Below, piece after piece: positions 1 to 5,905 of a stretch of 7,318 nt of DNA. The stretch is from positions 1 to 7,318 of the forward strand of contig JAAYAV010000301.1 in the NCBI GenBank assembly GCA_012719195.1, written 5' to 3'. The position numbers and the translations under genes are program-made. The number at the start of each line of letters is the position of its first letter. Within the stretch, counting starts at the first letter, position 1. The notes beneath the pieces are model-generated. The model saw nothing but the letters and a program-made list of their open reading frames with translations, did not search any database and was not told where the DNA came from. Origin of the DNA: Anaerolineae bacterium. Lineage in GTDB: Bacteria; Chloroflexota; Anaerolineae; DRVO01.

Positions 1-629
1 AGCAGCAGGAAGCCGGCGATCACGGGGGCGAACATGAAGGCGGTGAGGTTGTGGGTCAGGATGAACCCGGCCGCCGTTAGGGCCAGCGCGGTCGCCCAGC
101 GGGCCTGGCGCCGTCGCACGAGTAGAGTACCGAGCCACAGGATCAGCGGCGGGAAGACGAAGGCCAGTGACTCTGCCAAGGCCCCGCGAACGTAGACGTC
201 GGCGACGCGGTAGGGGAAGGCGGAGTAGGCCACGGCAGCCAGGAGGGCGGCCGGGCGCGGTAGCGACTGGCAGACCCAGGCGTACATGGTCAGGCCGCCG
301 AGAAGCAGGCCGACCGTGTGCGCGACCCGGATCCCGCCGATGTAGCCGGAGCCGAACGCGGTGGCGACCCAGGCGACGTAGTAGGAGAGCGGCGAGTAGT
401 AGTTGAGGACGGGGTAGCCATAGCCGAAGCCCATGTCGGGGAAAAGGCGGGGATAGAGGTGCCAGCCCCGCAGGGTTTCGTCGAGTTGGAAGAGTCGGAA
501 GAGGTGGTGCAGGCCATCGTGCGTGGCCGGCAGCGGCAACGCCAGTAGGGGCAGAGCCACCGCCAGTCCGGCAAGCATTGCCGCGCCGGGCCAGAGGAGG
601 CGCTCGCGCCGGCCTCTAGTCAGGATCAC
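1..629 (-). CDS. Polytopic membrane protein, PTPS_related (glycosyltransferase-C-like) family, C-terminus cut by window edge
   Basis: The minus strand stays open from a GTG at 629 to the window edge, giving 209 visible residues. The protein is strongly hydrophobic, with probable membrane segments near residues 17-33, 99-119, 127-139, 151-171 and 179-208. Between the first two lies a conserved-looking loop: THDG (36-39), GWHLYPRLFPD (55-65), then GYGYPVLNYYSPLSYY (69-84). YRVADVYVRGALAE follows at 140-153 and THN at 192-194. This pattern matches the large bacterial membrane proteins annotated as 6-pyruvoyl-tetrahydropterin synthase-related (Pfam PTPS_related), common in Chloroflexota; despite the name they look like GT-C type membrane glycosyltransferases, not pterin enzymes. 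The GTG start lies 4 bases after the stop of the GT2 gene and has no clear Shine-Dalgarno; ATG at 578 (residue 18) is an alternative, and a GTG at 692 is also in frame. It is probably translated with the GT2 gene and shares its glycan role (inference). Confidence 0.8.
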   Translation of the reverse strand, partial: MILTRGRRERLLWPGAAMLAGLAVALPLLALPLPATHDGLHHLFRLFQLDETLRGWHLYPRLFPDMGFGYGYPVLNYYSPLSYYVAWVATAFGSGYIGGIRVAHTVGLLLGGLTMYAWVCQSLPRPAALLAAVAYSAFPYRVADVYVRGALAESLAFVFPPLILWLGTLLVRRRQARWATALALTAAGFILTHNLTAFMFAPVIAGFLL

Positions 630-633
630 AGGT

Positions 634-1359
634 CTAGGGACGAGTGGGCGCGCCCTCGCGCCAGAGTCGCAGGCGGAAGCGAGCCAACTCACGGAAGGCG
701 CGCCACACCACGTGCAGGCGTGCGCCGGTGGGGTTGCCGGCCTGCCGCGGCCGGTGCGTTACGGGCACCTCGACGATGCGATAGCCCAGGCGCCGGGCCC
801 TGACCATCCACTCAGCGCTGAAGGTGGCGCCGCGGCTATGCACCAGCGGGGCCAGCCGCTGCACTACGTCGCGTCGCATGAGCTTGAAGGCGCAGTCAAT
901 GTCGCGCACCGTGTAGCCGAACAGAAGGGACACCACGAAGTTCCACCCCCAGCCGTACAGCAGGCGGAGAGGTGGGTCCTGGCGTGGAGCGCGATAGCCC
1001 ACCACGAGGTCGGCGGCGCCGGTGTGCTCAAGGAGGTGTGCGATCTCCTCGAGGACGAACTGGCGGTCGGAGTCGGTGAAGAACACCCACTCCTTCGTCG
1101 CCGCCGTCAGGCCGCTGAACACGGCCGCCCCATAGCCCTGGTTGCGCTCATGCTCCACCAATCGAATGCGTGGATCGGAAGCGGCGGACCGGCGCACCGC
1201 GTCGGCGGTGCCGTCCTTGCTGCCGTCGTCTACCACCACGATCTCAAAGTCAGGGGCGAGAGACTCGGCGGCGCGCACTGCGTCTTCCAGCATGCTTTCG
1301 ATGTTCTCGGCTTCGTTGTAGGCCGGCATGGCGATGGTAAGGCCCAGTCCGCTACCCAA
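634..1359 (-). CDS. Family 2 glycosyltransferase, DPM1/GtrB-like, soluble
   Basis: A 241-residue GT-A fold transferase. Visible motifs: PAYNEAEN (12-19) at the first strand, VVVDDGSKDGT (41-51) binding the nucleotide, RNQGYGAA (72-79), TDSDRQF (95-101) as the metal-binding DxD, DIDCAFKL (153-160), SAEWMVRA (181-188) and HRPRQAGNPTG (202-212), the counterpart of the PR-G-S loop in polyprenyl-phosphate sugar transferases. The family moves a sugar from a nucleotide donor to a lipid phosphate or glycan acceptor; the substrate cannot be read from sequence. The C-terminal membrane helices of GtrB-type members are absent, so it is probably cytosolic or peripheral. The start is TTG at 1359, 4 bases after the stop of the upstream TyrA-like gene and supported by a GAGGTG site. 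The next gene encodes a polytopic membrane protein, which suggests a shared envelope-glycan pathway (inference). Confidence 0.9.
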   Translation of the reverse strand: MGSGLGLTIAMPAYNEAENIESMLEDAVRAAESLAPDFEIVVVDDGSKDGTADAVRRSAASDPRIRLVEHERNQGYGAAVFSGLTAATKEWVFFTDSDRQFVLEEIAHLLEHTGAADLVVGYRAPRQDPPLRLLYGWGWNFVVSLLFGYTVRDIDCAFKLMRRDVVQRLAPLVHSRGATFSAEWMVRARRLGYRIVEVPVTHRPRQAGNPTGARLHVVWRAFRELARFRLRLWREGAPTRP

Positions 1360-1363
1360 TGCT

Positions 1364-2302
1364 TCACCTCATCCCCAGAAGTCGGCGCCACGATGCCTGG
1401 CCGGTGGACGGTGTCTCCTTGCCCGCCGCGGTGCCCGTCTCGCGCCGGTCACGAAGCGACTGCGCCCGGCCTTCGCGGAGGCTATCGGCCACCTCCGCGG
1501 CCAGCGAGGGGTCGTCATCAAGCCGCCGCAGTAGGGCGTCCACTGCCCCTCGTAGCTGCACCAGGGCCGCGCGCGCAGTGTGCCAATCTGCCTCGGAGCC
1601 CACCCCGGCCAGAAGGTCCTCGCCGCGACTGGCCAGTGCCAAGGCATCCGCAGATGCTGCCTGCGCCAGCCAGCCGGCGTCAAGCCGGCCGGACGCCTCG
1701 GCCAACCCGGCTAGCGACAACGCCACGGCAAGGGCCCCCGCTCCCTCCAGTTCCCATATCAGCCCGTCGTGCTCTACCGGGTCGAGAAACGCCGGCTGCG
1801 CCCCTATCGCCTCGACGACACGAGATATGGACTCCACCGCTTCCGGTGCGGTGTCTGGATTGGGCGTGAGGCAGTAGGTCGAGCCGACGAAGGCTCGGGC
1901 ATCGGGCTTTGTCACTGGGGCCAGCGGATGCCCGCCGACGAAGTGCACGTCACCGGAGAGGTGAGCAGCGGCCCAGCGGGCTAACGGGAGTTTCAGCGGT
2001 GCGGTATCGGTGACTATGGTGCCCGGCGGTAGCTCACTCTGCAGGGCTTCCAGGGTGGCGAGGCACTCACGCGTCGGCAGGGCCAGCAGTACCAGGGCCG
2101 AGTGCTCGCAGGCGCTGATGAGGTTCCAGTGCGCTCGGGAGACGGCGCCGGCCTTCGTGGCGGCGCGAGCGACGTCAGGGTCGCGGTCGTGCCCGACAAT
2201 CTCCCCATCGGGCATCGCCTGACGGAGGGCTAGCCCGAGCGACTGCCCAGTGGCGCCGAGCCCTACGATGGTCACTCTGCGGCTGTGATCAGGCACGGTC
2301 AT
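1364..2302 (-). CDS. TyrA-like (prephenate/arogenate dehydrogenase family) NAD(P)-binding protein with altered active site
   Basis: A 312-residue protein from ATG at 2302. The N-terminal Rossmann domain has VGLGATG (13-19), an acidic residue after strand 2 (GHDRDP, 37-42) favouring NAD, ALPT (74-77), TDTAPLK (98-104) and GGHPLAP (123-129). The last two match the TDxGSxK and GGHPMAG signatures of prephenate dehydrogenase, which converts prephenate to 4-hydroxyphenylpyruvate in tyrosine synthesis. The helical C-terminal half keeps EHD (177-179), but the SHLPH motif expected next reads as ELEGAG, the serine of TDxGSxK is proline, and no GFRD-type arginine is visible. True prephenate dehydrogenase activity is therefore doubtful. 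The frame is open to an ATG at 2362, but the extra 20 residues are unlike the family and would overlap the HD gene by 74 bases; the chosen start overlaps it by 14. No strong Shine-Dalgarno is seen. Confidence 0.75.
   Translation of the reverse strand: MTVPDHSRRVTIVGLGATGQSLGLALRQAMPDGEIVGHDRDPDVARAATKAGAVSRAHWNLISACEHSALVLLALPTRECLATLEALQSELPPGTIVTDTAPLKLPLARWAAAHLSGDVHFVGGHPLAPVTKPDARAFVGSTYCLTPNPDTAPEAVESISRVVEAIGAQPAFLDPVEHDGLIWELEGAGALAVALSLAGLAEASGRLDAGWLAQAASADALALASRGEDLLAGVGSEADWHTARAALVQLRGAVDALLRRLDDDPSLAAEVADSLREGRAQSLRDRRETGTAAGKETPSTGQASWRRLLGMR
1365..1370 (-). promoter_or_regulatory. Ribosome binding site supporting the TTG start of the GT2 gene
   Basis: The minus strand reads GAGGTG here, 5 bases before the TTG at 1359. 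The first ATG inside the frame (residue 11) falls within the conserved first strand of the GT-A fold, so it would truncate the domain. The TTG start is therefore preferred. The site overlaps the stop codon of the upstream gene, implying translational coupling. Confidence 0.6.
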
Positions 2303-2822
2303 CGGCCCAGCGCAGCATCTGCAGTTCCTCATCCGGTTCGCCATCGGACTGGTGGTGCTCACGGATCAGGGCGGCGGTGCGCTCCGAGGATCCGGCGCGA
2401 AGGGCGAGCACGGCACCCTCGGCGGCGTGCTTGCGGTGCACCGCGAAGGGAGCCAGTAGGCGGTTCCGCTCCCAGCGAGCCAAACGGCGCAGTAGGGCGG
2501 GTGCGGCCGCCTCCAGCAGCACGATAGCCGTACGGTGCCAGGGCGTGAAGTTGGCGCCGCGCTTGCCCACGTCGTGCAGCAGCGCGGCGGCGACCAGGTC
2601 CCGACTGGCGTAGCCGGAGCGCAGCAGCAGCCTCGCCACCGAAACGGCGTGACGCTGGTCGGCCTCAGACTGGCTCATGAAGAGCACCAGCAACTCGTCG
2701 GGCAGCCACTCCTCCGCCAGCGCTCGATCCAGGTCGCTGAGGTCGGGGTGTGCCGAGCGAATGAAGCGCCCGACTCGTACCCCAACCTTCTCCGCCGCCG
2801 AATGATCGGTTGGCTTGCCCAT
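2289..2822 (-). CDS. HD-domain protein, probable metal-dependent phosphohydrolase
   Basis: A 177-residue protein carrying an HD-type metal site: H58 (QRHAVSVARLL), the HD pair H83-D84 in LLHDVGK, H129 and H132 (VHRKHAAEGA), H156-H157 (IREHHQ) and a terminal D173-D174 (LRWADDRA). The order H, HD, H, HH, D is that of HD phosphohydrolases, which hydrolyse phosphoester bonds in nucleotides or second messengers; the substrate cannot be inferred. The extra histidines resemble the two-metal site of HD-GYP-like enzymes, but no GYP motif is present. There are no membrane segments, so it is probably cytosolic. The ATG at 2822 follows the site-2 protease gene by 12 bases and has a GGGTGA-like ribosome site just upstream. 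The C-terminal codons overlap the start of the TyrA-like gene. The tight packing indicates one transcript with the protease gene. Confidence 0.85.
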   Translation of the reverse strand: MGKPTDHSAAEKVGVRVGRFIRSAHPDLSDLDRALAEEWLPDELLVLFMSQSEADQRHAVSVARLLLRSGYASRDLVAAALLHDVGKRGANFTPWHRTAIVLLEAAAPALLRRLARWERNRLLAPFAVHRKHAAEGAVLALRAGSSERTAALIREHHQSDGEPDEELQMLRWADDRA

Positions 2823-2834
2823 GCCATCACCCGC

Positions 2835-3485
2835 TCAGCCGAGGAACAGCCGGAGAATGGCGTTCGCCGCCGGGAGAAGGGTGGCGCCGAGCAGATCGAA
2901 GCGGATGAACCGGCCCGATAGGATCAGGAAGAGCAGGATAATGGGCCCGTACCGCTGCGTGTTCCACAGCACTCGCGCCGCCGACTCGGGCAGGATACCC
3001 ATCGCGACGTTGAACCCGTCCAGGGGAGCGATCGGAAGGAGGTTGAATAGGGCCAGGTAGACGTTCAGGGTGACGATGGTGAGCAGCACCTGCCCGACGC
3101 CCGGAATCACCGCCGAGTCACCCATCATGCCCCAGGTTATCATGCCGGCCCGGAAGGGGGCGGCGAAGACGAAGGCCATGATCAGGTTGGAGAGAGGCCC
3201 GGCCCCGGCCACCAGTCCCATGCCGGCCCGGCCGCCCGGGTGCAGATTGCGGGGATCAACCGGCACCGGCTTGCCCCAGCCGAACCCCGCCACGAGCACC
3301 ATTAGGGTGCCCATCGGGTCCAGGTGCGCGGCCGGGTTCAGGCTCAGGCGGCCGGCCCGCTGAGCGGTGGCATCGCCGAGGCGATAGGCGACCAACGCGT
3401 GCGTCGCCTCGTGGATGGTGAAGGCCACCAGGAGGGCGATCCCGGTCGCGATTAGTTGAGCTAGGTTGAAGTTACCGAACAGCAT
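2835..3485 (-). CDS. Site-2 protease family (M50) integral membrane zinc metalloprotease
   Basis: A 216-residue membrane protein. The first helix (about 11-31) holds the zinc motif HEATH (25-29), with E26 as catalytic base. A loop follows with LNPAAHLDPMGT (49-60), then FGWGKPVPVDP (68-78), GPLSN (96-100) at the start of a second membrane segment, and NLLPIAPLDG (148-157), where D156 is the third zinc ligand. Further hydrophobic segments lie near 132-150 and 179-190. This is the compact form of the family, without PDZ or CBS domains. Relatives cleave membrane-spanning segments of other proteins, often in signalling; the substrate here is unknown. The ATG at 3485 has GGAG 9 bases upstream. It is the first gene after the groESL terminator and has its own promoter-like element about 50 bases upstream. 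The HD gene follows 12 bases downstream. Confidence 0.92.
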   Translation of the reverse strand: MLFGNFNLAQLIATGIALLVAFTIHEATHALVAYRLGDATAQRAGRLSLNPAAHLDPMGTLMVLVAGFGWGKPVPVDPRNLHPGGRAGMGLVAGAGPLSNLIMAFVFAAPFRAGMITWGMMGDSAVIPGVGQVLLTIVTLNVYLALFNLLPIAPLDGFNVAMGILPESAARVLWNTQRYGPIILLFLILSGRFIRFDLLGATLLPAANAILRLFLG

Positions 3486-3538
3486 TGATAGCGTCTCCGC
3501 GCCTGAGCGGCTGAGGCGGCCTCAGGCCGACTATCTCG

Positions 3539-3547
3539 ATTATAGCA
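3539..3547 (-). promoter_or_regulatory. Extended -10 promoter for the site-2 protease operon
   Basis: The minus strand reads TGCTATAAT, a perfect consensus -10 hexamer (3539-3544) preceded by the TG of an extended -10 element. No good -35 box lies at the usual distance (GGCTGG at 17 bases), as is common for extended -10 promoters. The start would fall near 3532, giving a leader of about 47 bases to the ATG at 3485. That leader contains an inverted repeat: CTGAGG (3511-3516) with CCTCAG (3520-3525), or alternatively the arms 3501-3507 and 3521-3527. Confidence 0.6.
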
Positions 3548-3565
3548 CAGGCGGGCAGAAACCAG

Positions 3566-3585
3566 CCGCCCGGGTCCCAGGGCGG
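3566..3585 (-). other. Second hairpin in the groEL / site-2 protease gap
   Basis: Six-base arms 3566-3571 (CCGCCC) and 3580-3585 (GGGCGG) flank an 8-base loop. On the minus strand it lies just beyond the main groEL terminator and is followed by a short T-containing stretch (GGTTTCT). It could be a back-up terminator. It also overlaps where a -35 box of the downstream promoter would sit, so its role is uncertain. Confidence 0.35.
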
Positions 3586-3595
3586 GTAACACAGA

Positions 3596-3620
3596 GGGAC
3601 CTGCCCGTTGGGCAGGTCCC
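3596..3620 (-). terminator. Hairpin terminator of the groESL operon
   Basis: A perfect 11-bp stem, GGGACCTGCCC (3596-3606) pairing with GGGCAGGTCCC (3610-3620), closes a 3-base loop. It begins 27 bases after the groEL stop codon. On the minus strand the tail reads TCTGTGTT, a weak T-tract, so termination may be partial and some read-through into the site-2 protease operon is possible. Confidence 0.75.
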
Positions 3621-3647
3621 CTGGTGTCCTCTTGCAGAGAGGGCGGT

Positions 3648-5276
3648 CTAGTACTCGGGCATCGGCGGAGAGGCAGGAGCCGTCTCCGGCTCAGGGATGT
3701 CCGTGATGAGCGCCTCGGTGGTGAGGATCATGGCCGCGATAGAAGCGGCGTTCTCCACGGCGCTGCGGGTGACCTTGACCGGATCAAGGATCCCGGCTTC
3801 CAGCATGTCCAGGTAGCGCTCACTTACCACCTCGAAGCCTACGGTCTTGCTTCGGCGCGAGCGCTGCAGGCGACGCACATTGTCCAGAACCACGGCGCCA
3901 TCCTGGCCGGCGTTTCGGGCCAGCTGACGTAGCGGCTCTTCCAGGGCACGGCGGACGATCTCAACGCCGGTGGCTACGTCGCCCTCTTCCTTCAGGGCGT
4001 CCAGAGAGCCGGCAGAGGTGATCAGGGCGATCTCGCCGCCCGGGACGATACCTTCCTCAACCGCGGCGCGGGTGGCAGAAAGCGCATCCTCTACGCGGTG
4101 CTTCTTTTCCTTGAGCTCCACCTCTGTGGCGGCGCCGACACGGATGATGGCTACACCGCCGGCCAGCTTCGCCAGGCGCTCCTGCAGCTTCTCCCGATCG
4201 TAGTCGCTCGTGGTGGTCTCGATCTCGCGGCGGATCTGCTCCATGCGACCGCGGATCTCCTTCTCGTCGCCACGGCCCTCGATGACAGTGGTGTCATCCT
4301 TGGTGGCAGAGACGCGCCGGGCGCGACCGAGATCGGCCAGAGCCACGTTCTCGAACTTGCGGCCGGTCTGCTCGGAGATGACGGTGGCGCCGGTGAGTAC
4401 AGCGATGTCCTGCAGCATGGCCTTGCGGCGGTCGCCGAATCCAGGAGCCTTGACGGCGAGAGCGTTGAACATGCCGCGCAGCTTGTTGAGCACCAGGGTG
4501 GCCAGAGCCTCGCCCTCGATGTCGTCGGCGATGATGACGATATCGCGCTTGCCGGACTGCACGAGCTTCTCGAGCACGGGCACGATGTCGGCGGCGGCGG
4601 ACAACTTCTTGTCGGTGACGAGGATGTAGGGTTCCTCGATTACGGCTTCCATCGTCTCGGCGCTGGTGACGAAGTAGGCCGAGACATAGCCGCGGTCGAA
4701 CTGCATACCTTCGACGTACTCAGTCTCGAACTCAATACCGCGAGACTCTTCGACGGTGATGACGCCGTCCTTACCTACCTTGTCCATGACCTCGGCGATC
4801 AGATTGCCGATCTCCATGTCGCCGGCCGAAATGGCGGCCACGTTGGCGATTTCCTGGCGATCCTTGACCTCGACGGCCATGTCCTTCAGGGCCTGCACGA
4901 CAGCGGTGGTGCCCTTCTCAATGCCACGCTTGAGCAGCATCGGGTTGGCGCCGGCGGCCACGTTCTTGAGGCCTTCGTCTACGATTGCCTGGGCCAGAAC
5001 GATGGCGGTGGTGGTGCCGTCACCGGCTACATCGTTGGTCTTGGTGGCCGCTTCCTTCAGAAGCTGGGCGCCCATGTTCTCGTAGGGGTCGGAGAGTTCG
5101 ATGTCCTTCGCTACCGTGACGCCGTCGTGGGTCACAGTGGGGGCGCCGTACTTCTTGTCCAGCGCTACGTTGCGGCCCTTGGGGCCGAGGGTGGTCTTCA
5201 CGGCCTCGGCGAGCTTGTCGACGCCGCTCTTGAGGTTCCGGCGAGCTTCTTCGCGGAACACTAGCTGCTTAGCCAT
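3648..5276 (-). CDS. groEL: GroEL (Hsp60) chaperonin
   Basis: A full-length 542-residue group I chaperonin that folds proteins in an ATP-driven double ring capped by GroES in the cytosol. Signatures: TTLGPKGRNV (28-37), the ATP-binding NDVAGDGTTT (81-90, with catalytic D86), apical-domain segments around 190-335, VEDAL (395-399, with D397 matching the ATPase aspartate D398 of E. coli) and AGILDPVKVTR (494-504, with the nucleotide-contacting aspartate). Two departures stand out. The glycine triplet after VEEGIVP reads GGE (413-415). The C-terminus ends in a proline-rich, acidic tail (PEPETAPASPPMPEY) in place of Gly-Gly-Met repeats. A short basic insertion (QRSRRSK, 471-477) precedes the nucleotide-contacting region. 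The ATG at 5276 has AGGAGG 8 bases upstream (5285-5290). It is cotranscribed with groES 36 bases upstream and ends before a strong hairpin. Confidence 0.99.
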   Translation of the reverse strand: MAKQLVFREEARRNLKSGVDKLAEAVKTTLGPKGRNVALDKKYGAPTVTHDGVTVAKDIELSDPYENMGAQLLKEAATKTNDVAGDGTTTAIVLAQAIVDEGLKNVAAGANPMLLKRGIEKGTTAVVQALKDMAVEVKDRQEIANVAAISAGDMEIGNLIAEVMDKVGKDGVITVEESRGIEFETEYVEGMQFDRGYVSAYFVTSAETMEAVIEEPYILVTDKKLSAAADIVPVLEKLVQSGKRDIVIIADDIEGEALATLVLNKLRGMFNALAVKAPGFGDRRKAMLQDIAVLTGATVISEQTGRKFENVALADLGRARRVSATKDDTTVIEGRGDEKEIRGRMEQIRREIETTTSDYDREKLQERLAKLAGGVAIIRVGAATEVELKEKKHRVEDALSATRAAVEEGIVPGGEIALITSAGSLDALKEEGDVATGVEIVRRALEEPLRQLARNAGQDGAVVLDNVRRLQRSRRSKTVGFEVVSERYLDMLEAGILDPVKVTRSAVENAASIAAMILTTEALITDIPEPETAPASPPMPEY

Positions 5277-5312
5277 CTATCGTTCCTCCTCTCAATCCTG
5301 CAAGACTAACGG

Positions 5313-5606
5313 TCACTCAATGATGGCCAGGACGTCGGTCTCCTTGAGAACCAGGAGATCCTTGTCCCCGACCTTGACCTCGGTGCCGGCGTACTTGGCG
5401 TAGAGGACGGTATCGCCCACTTTGACCTCGAGCGCGACACGCTTGCCCTTTTCATCGAGACGACCGGGGCCTGCCGCGATGATCTTGCCCTTCATGGGAC
5501 GTTCCTGCGCGGTGTCCGGAAGATAGACACCCGTCGCAGTCATCGTCTCCTCATCGAGGGGCTCGACCACTACGCGGTCGGCTAGAGGCTTGAGGTTAGC
5601 TGCCAT
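5313..5606 (-). CDS. groES: GroES (Hsp10) co-chaperonin
   Basis: A 97-residue co-chaperonin, the usual length. It forms the seven-subunit lid that binds the GroEL apical domains and closes the folding chamber. Visible features: LKPLADRVVVEPLDE at the start (5-19), the mobile loop TMTATGVYLPDTAQERP (21-37), the KGKIIAAGPG strand (39-48), VKVGDTVLYAKYAGTEV (61-77) and LLVLKETDVLAIIE at the end. The mobile-loop contact usually reads Ile-Val-Leu; here it is Val-Tyr-Leu (27-29). The ATG at 5606 has AGGAGG 7 bases upstream (5614-5619). It is the first gene of the heat-shock operon, directly behind a promoter and CIRCE operator, so HrcA repression is expected. Confidence 0.98.
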   Translation of the reverse strand: MAANLKPLADRVVVEPLDEETMTATGVYLPDTAQERPMKGKIIAAGPGRLDEKGKRVALEVKVGDTVLYAKYAGTEVKVGDKDLLVLKETDVLAIIE

Positions 5607-5640
5607 CTGACGACCTCCTGCACTGCAATCCGAGTTGTAG

Positions 5641-5667
5641 TTGGCACTCGAGCGTTCGGAGTGCTAA
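5641..5667 (-). promoter_or_regulatory. CIRCE operator (HrcA binding site)
   Basis: TTGGCACTC (5641-5649), a 9-base spacer and GAGTGCTAA (5659-5667) form the 9-9-9 inverted repeat known as CIRCE. Compared with the consensus TTAGCACTC-N9-GAGTGCTAA only one base differs, in the arm nearer groES. HrcA binds this element and represses groESL until heat shock draws GroEL away. The site starts about 4 bases after the predicted transcription start and ends 34 bases before the groES ATG, so it lies in the leader. Confidence 0.96.
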
Positions 5668-5677
5668 ACCGCCGGTA

Positions 5678-5706
5678 ACTATACTCGAGGGGAGGTACGA
5701 GCGCAA
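5678..5706 (-). promoter_or_regulatory. Sigma-A type promoter of groESL
   Basis: On the minus strand TTGCGC (5701-5706) and TATAGT (5678-5683) are separated by exactly 17 bases, giving -35 and -10 boxes with 4/6 and 5/6 matches to consensus. Predicted start is near 5671, just before CIRCE. This is the classic arrangement for HrcA control without an alternative sigma factor. Confidence 0.8.
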
Positions 5707-5719
5707 ATCGGCTGAGAGG

Positions 5720-5905
5720 GGTTGGGCCGAGCCTAGGGAGGCTAGCGCGGATCTAGAGATCAATATCGCCGCCGTTCGCTGATTCCGCCTATTCGCCACG
5801 AAATCCTGCATCAGCAGGGCACTCCGCTGGCGAACACACAACCGCGCCCGGCGAATCGGTGCTACGGGAACGCGCCACAACCTTGGTTGAGTGTAGACGA
5901 CTGCC
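5720..5905. other. Gene-free stretch between the TPR gene and the groESL promoter
   Basis: No coding frame with family-like or compositional support was found here, and no tRNA or obvious T-tailed terminator. A nested inverted repeat is present: outer arms TTCGCCA (5792-5798) and TGGCGAA (5828-5834) enclose inner arms CCTGC (5805-5809) and GCAGG (5814-5818). It may help end the TPR transcript, but there is no T-run, so this is tentative. Confidence 0.4.

Noticed and set aside
290..574. A 94-codon minus-strand frame inside the PTPS_related gene
   Set aside because: The neighbouring frame gives a coherent hydrophobic membrane protein with family motifs; this frame is Ser/Thr/Pro-rich noise.
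523..1869. A 448-codon open frame on the plus strand opposite the GT2 and TyrA-like genes
   Set aside because: It spans two well-supported genes on the other strand, and its translation is low-complexity and arginine/proline/alanine-rich. It is a shadow frame.
2303..2362. A 20-residue N-terminal extension of the TyrA-like protein from the ATG at 2362
   Set aside because: It overlaps the conserved C-terminus of the HD protein, is cysteine- and arginine-rich unlike the family, and would place the Rossmann glycine motif unusually far from the start.
4098..5264. A 388-codon open frame on the plus strand opposite groEL
   Set aside because: It lies wholly within groEL on the opposite strand, has no family-like motifs, and is expected from the codon bias of a GC-rich conserved gene.
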